Assembly: GCF_000004195.4 (NCBI RefSeq)
Contig: NC_030683.2
Location: 51,535,358 to 51,599,357, forward strand
DNA: 64,000 bases
Source: Xenopus tropicalis
Taxonomy: Eukaryota; Chordata; Amphibia; Anura; Pipidae
Reading direction: 5' to 3'
Of this stretch, positions 36,301-47,423 are shown piece by piece. The notes below the pieces were generated by a model that was not told the origin of the DNA, searched no databases, and saw only the letters and a program-made list of their open reading frames with translations. Position 1 is the stretch's first letter; each line of letters begins with the position of its first letter. The translations under genes were made by a program, and so were the position numbers.

Positions 36301-38375
36301 AGATAATAGACTAAAGACTGATATAGTAAGCATTGGGCAAATATGGCTTGATGGCCACAAAATAACCACAAGCTAAACTCCAAAATATAATCTTCTACTT
36401 TGTGTTTATTTTAGCTATGAATATTTGGGAGCCACACTTGCCACTCACAGGGCTTCATTGATCTATGGCTAATTGCTAATAATTAAAGTTATTGTTTATA
36501 GTTATGTTACAGTTGACAGTACTGTAATTTCAGCAAACATGAAGAAGAGTTTAACCAATCCAGCAAAGGTTAAAACCCATTGAGACTCCCATTTCATCGG
36601 AAGGGATTAAAGGAAAAGTAAAGCTTTACTTTAGAAGTAGGACAGAAATGAAGTATATATAGTATGTTTAAGCTTCTGTACCAGCCCAAGGCAACCATGG
36701 CCCTTTAGCAGTAAAGAACTGTTCCTCTGAAGAAGCCCCCAGTAGCTTCCCATCTTGTTTTTTTTTAACTTTGTCTTTATTGTTTGTTTTTATAACAAAA
36801 TAGGTTACATATAAAACATGTGGAGGGGAAAGAAAGAAAGAGTGAAGTTGGGATCAGATAGGGGGTTGGGGGGGGGAGGAAGGGGGTTGAACTCTCGCCT
36901 TATCATTATTATAGATGTAATCCTTTTCTTCTGTTCTGGGTCTGATGCCTGGGTATGTTTCCTGGAGTTGTCCATTTTTTAGTCTGCTTAGTTTGTTGGA
37001 TATTTTGGCTTTCAGTCCATGTGATCCAGGGGGACCATATCTTTTCGTACGTTTCTATTTTGCGATAGATAAGTACAGTCAGTTTTTCCATTGTAGACAT
37101 CCACCAGATTTTGGCTGTTATTTTCAGGGAGTTGTGGCGGTGCCACTTTTAGCTATTCTGCATCTGGTTGCCAGGCAAATTTGAGAGCATTATTTGAATT
37201 CAGTCCTGGTTAAGTTTTCCGTTTTGCGAAGTAGTAGGGCAAGCTGGGGGTCTGGTAGAATTTCTTTCTGCAGTAGTTGGCTTATGAGTCTGAAGATGTT
37301 TTTTCAGAGTATTGATATTTGGGGACATGTCCACCAGGTGTGTAGTTCATCTGATTTGTAAATTTTGTCTAGTTTCAGTGGTGTGAGGTACCAGTCATAG
37401 AGTAGTTTATAGGCATTTTCTTTGATTATGGTGTTAATAGATGACAGGATTGTTTGCCATTGGTCATTCTCTGCAGTCATATATAGCCTTTGTTCCCAGC
37501 ATTCCATATATTTAGTTTTGTCTGGTATTTTGTGGGAATTTAGTTTGCTGTAAAGCCATGTTATTTGTTGTGTATTATGTGGGTGGCGGCTCAGATGTTC
37601 AAAGATTGTATCTTGTCTGTTCCCAGTTTCGATTGGATGAAATGTTTAATCTGTTTGTATTGGAAGAATTCCCTATTGGGGATTTCTGATTTTTGCTTTA
37701 AATCATCCCATGTTAGAGGTCCACCTAGTGGAGTTAGGCTGCCAATGTCTATGTATTGATTTGCTGTCCACCATTGGAATGCCCGACAGTCTGTGCCTGG
37801 GGGGAAATCAGGGTTATTTACAATTGGAACAAAGGGAGAGGGGTCTGAACTGATCCAAGTTTTGTGTTTTACCATTAGTTTATCCCAAAGCCTGGTTGTA
37901 TGGATATGTAAAGTATGGATCTTGATGCTTGGGATACAGTAATTGTGTTTCTAGAGCAACCCATCTGACAGCTGTGGGCATACATTGCATTTTGACCATC
38001 TGGGCTAATTGTGCTTCCTTCCAGGAGTTAAGTAAGTTAGGGAAATTTAGTCCCCCTTGTGGTGTTGATCTCATGATAACTCTTTTATTGCTCTGTGGGG
38101 TTTATTGTCCTAGAAGAATGCAAGCATCTTTTTTTGTAACTTTTCTAGATCTACTATGTTGATTGGGATAGGGAGAGTGCAGAAAAGATACAGTATTTGG
38201 GAACTATCATCATCTTCAAGGTGTGTAGTCTTCCTAGCCAAGAGATAGGTTGTTTCCCCCATGAGTGTATTAGGGAGATCAGATTTTGGATTACTGGGGG
38301 GTAATTTTTATTATACAGTTCTTAAATCTGAAGTTCATCTCCAGAAGTTTCTGGTTGTGGGTTTGGAAGAACATT

Positions 38376-39746
38376 TATAATGTAGCTTGACATTCGGCCC
38401 ACAATAGTGACGTCACCGTAAGGAGAGAAACGGTGCTGCGCCGTTTGTAGGAGCTCGATCCTCCGAGTGCTTTGACCCACAGTAAGTTCCCGGCCGGGAC
38501 AGAGGGTATTGAATGTAATATCTAGAGTGTGGGGGATCTATTTAGCACCAGTTTTAGGCTTTAGGAAGTGTCTGTATGATAACTATTTTTAGCCTTTGGT
38601 GATACCTCTAACTATATACGCCACGTGTTAGGTTGCTCACTAGAGTGCTCGCCCATATAATCTTACTTGACAGTCTTTCTCTATACTGAGTGTCTGTCTG
38701 GGAGCGAGCACCCCACGGGGGCCAGTTTGCCCTATTTAACTGCTGTATCTGGCGACTAGGCATTGGTGAAGCCGTAGTTAATCCTGTATCTACTGATTGG
38801 GCATGTGTGCAATAACCCATTCCCTCCTGTGCTTAATGTAGCAATCTGCTACAGATTTAACAAACACATTTGCTTCATTCCATAATTCTTCTGCCTATCC
38901 TTTAGTATATCCCTTATAATTTATTATATGTACTCGTACTTTTAGCAACATCAACGTTTAGTTTTTTAATCCATCGTCTTATGAATATCTACATTTTGCC
39001 AATTCCATCCTTCTATGAATTGATAGGTCTCATACCACCTTTTCACTCTAGGTTTTTAAATGAATTTCTGATTACCACTTTATGCATTGGCATTTTTTAT
39101 CCTTTTTTTTTTTTTTTTTAATGCAAGATCTGTTTAATTATGTGTGATTATTTTTATTGTAATGAACTATTAAAAATTAATTGATTGATCTAATCTATAA
39201 CACTTGGTAGTTTGTTTTTTCTGAGCGCCAACTCCGTTTTATAATAGTTTAGTTCACAATTGGGATTAGTTTGGAGGAAGGCGGCTGTTCATTATACAGG
39301 TATGGGATCCCTTACCCGGAAACCCGATATCCAGAAAGCTCCGAATTACGGAAAGCATGTCTCCCATAGACTCCATTATAAGCAAATAATTCATATTTTA
39401 AAAATTGATTTCCTTTTTCTCTGTAATAATAAAACAGTGCCTTGTACTTGATCCCAATTAAGATATAATTAATCCTTACTGGATGCAAAATAATCTTATG
39501 GAGTTTAATTAATGTTTTATTGATTTTTTAATAGACTTAAGGTATGGAGATTCAAATTACGGAAAGACCCCTTATCCGGAATACCCCTGGTACCAAGCAT
39601 TCTGGATAATGGGTCCTATACCTGTACTTAGTTCCCTTTTTTGGTGCGGACACTATTGTTGGGTATTTATATGGTTTTCAGATAATTGAATGTTTCTTTA
39701 CACTTAGATTAAAACTTTGTTAAGCGCAGATAAGGTTTATTATATA
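38376..39746. mobile_element. 1,371-bp unclassified retrotransposed insert with 16-bp target duplication
   Basis: Exactly flanked by GGTTTGGAAGAACATT at 38360-38375 and 39747-39762. Removing it with one copy restores the LINE C frame (MFFQTHNQKLLEMNFRFKN), so the boundaries are firm. It opens with GC-rich sequence holding a full CRE (TGACGTCA, 38408-38415) and ends '...gtttattatata'. No poly-A, LTR ends or long ORF. A long, exact duplication fits target-primed retrotransposition. It contains the 328-bp MITE at 39297. Confidence 0.8.
39297..39624 (+). mobile_element. 328-bp TA-flanked MITE, innermost of the nest
   Basis: CAGGTATGGGATCCC to GGGTCCTATACCTG, TA on both sides, exactly 328 bp. Confidence 0.9.
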
Positions 39747-40198
39747 GGTTTGGAAGAACATTGTTAGGACTTCCGATTTTGAGTTATTGACTTTGAATCT
39801 GGATAGCATTGCATAATTAGTAATTTCGTTAAATAGGTTTGGCAAAGATGTGGGTGTGTGAGGGTAAGGAGTGTGTCATCTGCAAATAGTGCTATTTTAA
39901 ATGTGTCTTTTCCAATGTTTATGCCTGTAATATTTGGATTTAGTCTAAATTTCCCATCTTGTTTTTTGCTGATTTACAACACAGGCTCTGTGCTGCTTTC
40001 TGTTACAGACTCACAATATACTGTATATACAAAATAATATAAACAAAATCCAAGATAGGAAGCTCCTGTGTCAAGTATAAAGACCTGGATCAATGCTGAT
40101 ATAGAGATGCTGAACCTTTAGGTCGGTGCAGCAAGTTCATTATATGATATAAGGCAATTTGTATACATATTCATTTTTAGCATTTAGTTCTTCTTTAA

Positions 40199-41117
40199 TA
40201 GCAGTAATAAAAAGCAAAATTTGTTACTAGATTGTTTGTGAATCTTGTAAAAACAGTTTTTAAAGCCTCAGGCAAATATTATTTTTGCCCCAAAACAAAT
40301 CAATTCTAAGTGATGAGGAAATGAGAAAACATCATACTGGCACTTTAAAAATAGAAAGTGATATAAAAAGCTGACAAATTGCATGACAATGTTATTAACA
40401 CTAATTGTTATGAGAGTTCAGGTATTATTCTTTTTACTCTGTGGTTTGTTACAGTGAGTGCCCACAATCGTATAACCCATAAGCAACAAGAATAGCTATT
40501 TATTTTGCAGGAGTATATTCCAGCTCAAGGCTATGTGTCAATAAGAAAAATGAAACTGGAGACAGAAAGAATTTTTAAAGATTCATCTTAATGAAAGATA
40601 CTGCTTGTATAAACAGAAGCTGCAACAACCAAAGGTTTATTGTGCAGGCTTCTATAGCATGGAAAGGCAAAGGCATTAAAAATGTATAACAAAAATGTAA
40701 AAATTAAATCAAATTATGATAATGTTTTGATATGCCTAGGCTTAACAAATATTTATTATTAAGAAAAGATAGCTTAAATAGTCAGTGCAACTTTATACAG
40801 TGACTTCAAGATTTTATATATTGGTATTTTGCAAAAAATAATTTTACTCATGAATTTACATAGAAATATAATTTGATTATATTGGTTATTTTTGTTCGGT
40901 TTTTTTAGCAATCCTTGTAGAACATACTGTAAGCCTATCCATGCAAAGCAAAATCTTTGGTATACATCTCCTCTTATTTCATTAAAGGGAATGTACCCTT
41001 ATTAAAAGTATTTTAAGCTGATAAAACAAAGCACATTTTTGTATACTTAGAAGTTTTTTTTATAAAAAAAAACCCCATATATTTATATTTATAATTACTT
41101 CTTTGTTATGGATATGA
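40199..41117. other. Unclassified AT-rich sequence
   Basis: A T2-like start, TTAAAGGGAATGTACCC, lies at 40982 without a visible partner. No gene recognised. Confidence 0.4.
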
Positions 41118-42324
41118 TTAAAAGAAAACTATACCCACGAACAATATACTGTAGGTCTTTATAAAAACATTTTCCATAAAACAATTCATATGTAAAACCT
41201 TGCTTCATCTAAATAAAGTTGTAATGAAGAGGCACTTACCAGCGCGGCGGGGACGCCCGCCGCGCTGCCATCGGCGGGGACGCCCGCCGCGCCGTTCTGC
41301 CTCTGTGCCTGCTCCTCCATAGTGTGCGCGCGCGCGCACTTCCGCATGTTTAAAGGCGCAGGCGCGCTGACGAATGACGTCATGACGCACGGCGCATGAC
41401 GTCAGCGCGCAATGGCGCCAAATTTGAAATATTTAAAGGGCCTTTCTTTGGTTACTGATTGCCCGTGATAGGATTTGATTCCTGGTGCCTTTTTGAGCTT
41501 TGTGTATTTTGTTCCTGTATCCTGCTTGTTGCCTTCCTGTGTTTTGACCCGGCTTGCTCCTGACTATCCTGATTTTCCATATCTGACCTCGGCTTGTACT
41601 TCGACTACGTTTTCGTCTCATCCTGCTGTATCGATTATTCCGGTTTGACCCTTGCCTGTCTGACTATCCTTGATTGCTGCCCGCCCCGACCTAGCCTGCC
41701 TGACGACGACCTTGTTTAACCCTATTTGTACCGTGATCTTCGGCCTAACTGACTTTATCTACAGTCGTGCCCCTTTGCTTGCCAGAACTCCTGCCTCGTT
41801 CCCCTCGTTAAGTCCAGGTGGCATCTGAGTAGCTGAGGGCTCCTCCCGAAGCCAAAGGCGGTCACAACACTGGTGAAGCCGAGCCGAGACAAGGGAACTT
41901 GGCATCTGTTCTGGTTTAGGGTGCCGACCGTGACAAAAGTATTTTCATAAAATTATGCTTTTTTAGTTGTATGTGCTATTGGGTACTCCTAAATAGAAAA
42001 CTGCTATTTAAGTACTAAGGGCTGCCCCCTGAGATCATAAGATTCATGGTGCACACAAACAAACAAACCAAGTGCACACATACACTGTACATGTTAGGTC
42101 ACATCAGATAATAAATGGACAAAGTTCTGTCTTTTACTCTCACACTCCTTCCTGTTACAATTAAAACTGTCAGGTGATCTCTGAGGTAGCACACAGACCA
42201 TTACTAAATGGTGGCTCAGGGAAAAGGATGTAAAATAGCAATATTTACTGATATTTAGCCATTTAATATGATATACACTTTCTGTTGGCTAAGTATTAAT
42301 TCTAAAGGTATAGTTTTCCTAAAG
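41118..42324. mobile_element. T2-type MITE carrying a solo LTR
   Basis: Left TTAAAAGAAAACTATACCC, right GGTATAGTTTTCCT with the last TTAA mutated. Internal 'taaaaccttgcttcatctaa', 'gggctgccccctgagatcat' and 'cacacagaccattactaaat' are blocks of a common Xenopus TTAA-flanked repeat. The LTR at 41220-41935 splits it. Confidence 0.85.
41220..41935 (+). mobile_element. Solo LTR, 716 bp, 5-bp duplication AAAGT
   Basis: Begins TGTAATGAAGAGGCACTTACC, ends GTGCCGACCGTGACA, with AAAGT at 41215-41219 and 41936-41940. TGT...ACA ends plus an exact 5-bp duplication define a solo LTR left by recombination between two LTRs. Composition is far more GC-rich than the host. Two full CREs (TGACGTCA) lie at 41375-41382 and 41397-41404, with a TATA-like 'atatttaaag' near 41428, so plus is the likely transcription direction. 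Gypsy-type is my best guess from size and termini. Confidence 0.9.
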
Positions 42325-42394
42325 ATTTATATAATAATAATTATAATTATAACTATAAAGGGAAGTTTGAGAACAAACTTTATGTTGCTTTGAA

Positions 42395-45300
42395 AAACAT
42401 GAAGTCACTGAATGGAATCTGATCTGTTGTCGGCCCACTTTTTATAAACTTGGAGCACAGTTATACAGTAAAAAACACTGTGCAAAGTTTGGGGACCCTG
42501 GTTTTAATAGTGTCTCAATAGCAGAAATGTAAATTTCCCCACTGAAAGTCAACTAATGACATCTGATTGGCCATTGGTGGCTCTGCCCACTTTTACTAAC
42601 CTTGAACTGCAGTTACCCAGTGACTAACTCTGCATAGTTTAGGGGCCCTAGGATTAATAGTTAAAGAATGGCAGCAGTTTATATTTAAACCAATAAAAGT
42701 TAATAGGTAAATTGTGATTAATAATAATTATTAATAATAATAATTGGTGATTGATGGGTGTGCCTTTTTCTAACCTTGAGTCAAAGTCATCCCGTGACAA
42801 ACAGTCAAACAGTGAGCACCTTGGCATACATAGTGTGAGAATTACCGTATATACTCGAGTATAAGCCGAGTTTTCCAGCACTCAAAATGTGCTTAAAAAG
42901 GAATCCTCGGCTTATACTCGAGTCGGGGCATCAGTTGCGCGAGGATGTGGGCAGGTTGAGCTGCCAGCAACCCCCCCCCCCACGCGTCGCCCTCGCAATC
43001 CAACAACTGCATGCAGGCAGGCACATCGCGCGAGTGACGTGCCTCCATGCAGTTGTTGGATTGCGAGTGCTCCGGCGACGCAGGGGGGCGGCGCTGTGGG
43101 GGTTGATGGCGGCTCAACGTGCCCCATGGCTCCTGGGGAATCACTCACTGCCAGCGCGATGTGCTGAGTGCTCGGCCCACCATCCAGCGTCGTGACGTAG
43201 GACAGAGACTGCCGGCGGCTCGACGTGTCTGCATGCACCGAGAGGTGACACACGGGAGGGGGCGCGGGGGTGCCGGCGTAAAAAAGCATATTGAGCAGAT
43301 CTAAAAATTGCATCAGCCCACGTCTGCCTTCCTCTCCCAACAGGTGAGCATAGCGCCACACTATGATCAAATCACTGGTTTAGGAGATCTAATCTGCCTG
43401 AATTGGCCCAAAAGCGGATGGCCAGACTTGGCAAAGATAATGTTCATGAGGAAACTTCACAAAACGAACAGATCTTTTTGTGTATTGCCAAATGATAAGA
43501 AACTGCACAAAGCAGGAGTAAATTGTTGGGGGCTATGTAGCCCTTCCTAATTGCAACTGCTGCAAAGAATAGCACAATTTTTTTTCAAGTGACAGTTACT
43601 TGTTGAATTCATGTTTTAATTGTATTCATGTAAAAGAAGAAAAATGAAAATAAAGGGTTGAAACATGCCACACTGTTACTATACTGTCAACTTACAATTA
43701 CATTGAGGGGCAGTTGTTTTTGGCTCTAAATTCTAAAAAAGCAAGAAGGCAAAAGCACATTGTCTGATACATGATTGAGTTCCACTGTAATAGCTTTAAA
43801 ACTAGTCATTACTCTGATTATAAAGCACAGTTCAACACTGGTGCCATCTTGGAAACCTACTGAACTAAAAGTACAGCCACCTTGCCCGATATCTGATCAA
43901 GACTCAGACACAAATCAGTCAGAAAATTGTATAAGGTGGAGGGCACAACATGCCATAGTCTTCTCCAGACAGGTCTGTACATCACCCCTACATAAGCTGT
44001 TTGCCCTAGGCCCTTCGGGTTCCCAAACTAGGAAAAATAGTCACTCATCTGGGGACATCAGGTTATACAAGATATAAAGATTTGTTTGTATTACAAATAT
44101 AACATGTAACATTTAGATGTGTACAAAAAATGTCAACTGCCAATTCGTAGTGGAGTCATGTAAATGCACAAATAAGTGTAAGACGCCTGTTTCTTTGCGT
44201 ATGGTTCTGTATAATTTAACATGTAAATATCTTTGTTTCTATCTTTGAGAGCTTTAATACACTGTAGAACTCTCAGTATCATTCCTGTTACTTACACACT
44301 TTTTGTGAGTGTCCTTTTATTAAATAATTTGATTATTGAAACTTAGCAGTAGCGGCTGCATTTCCCACCCTAGGCTTATACTCGAGTCAATAAGATTTTC
44401 CAGTTGTCTTAGGTAAAATTAGGTACCTCGGCTTATATTCGGATCGGCTTGGATGAAATGGATGAAATCTGATTGGCTGTTAGTGGCCCAACACACTTTT
44501 CCTATTTTTGAACTGCAGTCCCCCAGTGACCAAAGTTTTACACTTTACACCATTAAAAGTAAATAGGTGAAATGTGATTGGCTGTTGGTGGCTCTGCACA
44601 CTTTCAACCACCCAGTGACTAACTTTGGAAAGTTTAACAACCCTGAAATTAATACTTAAATAATGGCATCAGTTTAAATATTAACCAATGAAATTTAATG
44701 GGTGGAAATGGATTGGCTGTTGGTGGCTCTGCCCACTTTTTTTAACCCTGAATAAGTGGTCAGCCAGTGACTGACTGTACAAAGTTTGGGAACTTGGAAC
44801 ATAGTCACCCAGTCACAAAGGGTTTGAGGACCCTGTTATTGGCTTTTGGCAGCCTCACCCACTTTTTCTAACTTTGAGTACGTAGTCACCCAGTGACTGA
44901 CTGTGCAAAGTTTAGGAACCCTGGCATCAAACAAATAAAATTCAATAGCTGAAATCTGATTGGCTGTTGGTGGCTCCACCCACTTTTCAAAACTAGAAAC
45001 TGCAGTCCCCTAGTGACCAACTTTGAAAAGTCTGGGGACCCTGGTGTTAATACTCTGAGAATGGCAGCAGGTTGAATTTCCCAATTGAAAGTCAATAGGT
45101 AAATCTGATTAACTGTTGGTGGCTCCACCCACTTTTTCAAACCTTGAACCGCAGTTACCTGGTGCCTAACTCTGCAAAGTTTGGGGACCCTGATGTTATT
45201 ACTGTGAGAATGGCAGCAGGATGGATTTCCTCCAAGTCAATAGGTAAAATCTGATTGGCTGTTCACAGCTCTGCCCACTTTTGGGCATCCAACAACCATC

Positions 45301-45500
45301 ATATTTTCATTCAGACTGACCCCATGACTATGTGATTCAAGTTTGGGGAGTGTAGCCTCAATTTGATTGGCTGTTGTTGGCCCCTCCTACTTTGCATCAT
45401 CCAACAAATGTCACTGTTTCATTCGGGGTGACCCCATGATTAGGTTATTCAAGTTTGGGGGGTGTAGCTTCAAAGCTGTAAGAGTGGCAGCAGTTTGAAA
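42395..45500. repeat. Diverged satellite-like tandem array, ~110-190 bp units
   Basis: About ten units marked by 'ctgattggctgttggtggct', 'ccactttt', 'gcagt.acccagtgac', 'gcaaagtttggggaccctgg' and 'agaatggcagcag'. The 'gattggctgttggtgg' mark recurs near 42565, 44470, 44578, 44711, 44960, 45110, 45253 and 45365. Spacing varies from 108 to 150 bp, so units have deletions. Split by the insertion at 42844-44448. No coding capacity. Confidence 0.85.
42844..44448. mobile_element. Element with TATACTCGAGTATA termini, GC-rich 5' half
   Basis: Starts ACCGTATATACTCGAGTATA; a second 'cggcttatactcgagtc' lies at 42908. The right side carries 'ctaggcttatactcgagtca' (44370) and 'cctcggcttatattcggatc' (44427), after which the last terminus is lost. 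These blocks match a repeat seen in several tetrapod genomes, whose class I do not recall. 42985-43075 is a strong hairpin ('caatccaacaactgcatg' with its complement). Overlapping ORFs of 75-152 codons in the GC-rich half are not supported. 43350-44330 is AT-rich and unclassified. Confidence 0.65.
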
Positions 45501-46084
45501 ATCTTTCCTGTTAACGGGAAAATTGGGGTGTTCGGAGCGGCGCCACAAAAATATGGGGATCGGGATCACTTAGAAAAGCACAAGCAACCTGCTTCACTAT
45601 AGGGCAAAGAAATGTGGATAGTTTGGGTGTTGTACCCCTAAAATTATGGATGGGGGCGCTAAGAATAAGCTGAAGTCGAAGAACAGTATGTTGGGTTTTT
45701 TAACCAAACATAATGATATTTTCAGTTACCTGCAACTTTAACTGCTTTTTGGTATTGATGCTATAAATGGCTAGGTGTGTGAAACCTTGAAAATAGATGT
45801 GCTTGATTGGTTTTAAAGATGTGTCTAGAAGTATACAGTATATTTCTATAAATAAACTTTATATATTTTAAAAAGAGGTTTCAAATAAAACCCATGTTTA
45901 AACATCCTTTAGATGTGTAGTTGCAGAGGTCATGGGCTGGGTATACCTCCTCTTCTATGTAAAGTCTGATCTTACAAAATAAACAAACTTTTTTATGTGT
46001 AGCTATGAAGTCTTTCAAAATAAAGGATGCAATTAAACATATTAAGAAAACCAAATATATCAAAAGCAAATAGTTTCACAGTGG
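45501..46084. other. Unclassified sequence
   Basis: Follows the satellite-like array and includes 'ggatcgggatcactt'-type sequence. No gene recognised. Confidence 0.4.
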
Positions 46085-46092
46085 GTCTTTAG

Positions 46093-46496
46093 TAGTGATG
46101 AGCGAATCTGTCCCGTTTTGCTTTGCCGAAAAATTCGTGAATCTTTCAAAAGATTCGCGAAACGGCGGAAAATTTGCGAATCGGCGAAAATGTCGCACGT
46201 CAAAAAAAAATTGTCGCCCGCGGCTATTCTTTTGTCACCTGCGGCTATTCTTTCATCTCGCGGCTATTATTTTGTCGCCCGCGGCTATTCTTTCGTCGCG
46301 CGGCTATTATTTTGTCGCCTGCGGCTATTCTTTCGTCGCACGTCTATTATTTTGTTGCCCGCGGCTATTCGTTCGTCGTGCGGCTATTAATTCATCGCCC
46401 GCGGCTATTATTTCGTTGCGCGCCTATTATTTTTGGACGTGCTGCGAATTCTTACGCGGCGAAACCATGCCTGGCGAAAAATTTCGCCCATCACTA
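46093..46496 (+). mobile_element. hAT-type MITE with exact 8-bp duplication and internal tandem array
   Basis: TAGTGATGAGCGAATCTGTC to AAAATTTCGCCCATCACTA, exactly flanked by GTCTTTAG (46085-46092 and 46497-46504). This assigns the TAGTGATGAGCGAA family to hAT. 46215-46435 is an array of ~19-20 bp units such as 'cgcccgcggctattattttg', alternating 'cgcccgcggctatt' and 'cgcgcggctatt', so the true period is about 39 bp. ORFs of 90-174 codons across it are repeat artefacts. Confidence 0.95.
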
Positions 46497-46523
46497 GTCT
46501 TTAGTGGATTGTGCAACAAAGGG

Positions 46524-46665
46524 GTAGTGATGTGGGAATCTGTCCTGTTTCACTTCAGCCGAAAATTCATGAAACGACATAAAAATATGTATGAAATGTG
46601 TAAAATTTACCACGTATGACTTTTTTTTTACGCAATATGAATCCATATTGGTGGAAAAACATATA
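46524..46665 (+). mobile_element. hAT-type MITE fragment, same family
   Basis: TAGTGATGTGGGAATCTGTCC starts 28 bp after the preceding copy; 'gaatccatattggtggaaaa' (46640) is its decayed right part. The right terminus is missing. Confidence 0.6.
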
Positions 46666-47371
46666 TATTCATAAATAATTCTGGGAAGAATTCTGTTTTG
46701 GTTATAAAGATTTTTCCCTGTGAGGCAAAATGGCTAGCTGGTCTGCTTCAGGTTTTGTTTCAAAAAGATAAGCGTACAAACCCACAATTCACTCCAAAGC
46801 CAGATGACACCCCCCCCCCCCCAACCTTTGCTAGGACATGGGCTGTTTGCAATGAAAACAGAGAATGTTTTGCACAGGGAAAAGTAAAATACAGTTCTCA
46901 GGATTTGCTTGTCCCTTTAAACATTTATTCACTGAGAAATCTGGAATGACAGCAACTGCCTTATATATAAAATCTTGTAAGCTCTGTAGGACATGGACAA
47001 CTGAACACACAGTACAACCAGGACAGCAATGATAATATAATTGCAATAAGAAGAAGAATGAGAGCTTGGTAGAATGTGGACTGCCATAAAGCTTAAGACT
47101 ATTGATTCTAATTTACTGTACCTAAACTGCTTAGTTCTAGCTTAAAGCTTACTCATTTGTCAAGTGAATTTCAATACTTCTGTTTAAGGAACTTTCTGTC
47201 ACTGCATCAGCTCTTAGTCTCTCAAAAATCATTACTGCTTTTGAACTGAAACTTTTAAAAAGTTGCTTTAGCCAAGCAATATGTAGTAATGATTAGCTAT
47301 AAGAATGGGGGACATCAATTTGTCTTTGCAAAGAGGAAACAATTTTAGCTTTAACCACTCAAAAATAAAAT

Positions 47372-47423
<52 letters not shown>

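Larger units (their letters stand above)
36764..39950 (-). pseudogene. 5'-truncated L1-like LINE C, minus strand, with 17-bp target duplication
   Basis: On the minus strand the order is: reverse transcriptase catalytic box FADD (39875-39886), KSEVLTMFFQTHNQKLL (read across a later insertion), GGLNFPNLLNSWKEAQLAQ (37880-38074), FPPGTDCRAFQWW and GGPLTWDDLKQKSEIPN (37591-37875), then ENAYKLLYDWYLTP (37304-37507), a 3' untranslated part and a T-run at 36758-36766 that is the A-tail. TTCCCATCTTGTTTTTT at 36747-36763 and 39951-39967 is the target duplication. It is 5'-truncated inside the reverse transcriptase and has several shifts. It shares domain order with LINE A and B but is better preserved. 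Confidence 0.92.
36607..40198. mobile_element. T2-type MITE, host of a four-level nest
   Basis: TTAAAGGAAAAGTAAAGC at the left; right end 'ttagttcttctttaa'. After removal of the insert at 36764-39967 the two halves read through 'cagtagcttcccatcttgtt' into 'ttttgctgatttacaacaca', as one continuous ~400-bp repeat of the T2 group ('taccagcccaaggcaaccatgg', 'gatgctgaacctttagg'). Confidence 0.8.

Noticed and set aside
42887..43370. GC-rich ORFs up to 152 codons on both strands
   Set aside because: Inside a repeat element, overlapping in many frames, no domain recognised and CpG-rich composition explains their length.
46095..46619. 174-codon ORF rich in AIILSPAAI-like repeats
   Set aside because: It is the translation of the tandem array inside a hAT MITE, open in several frames.
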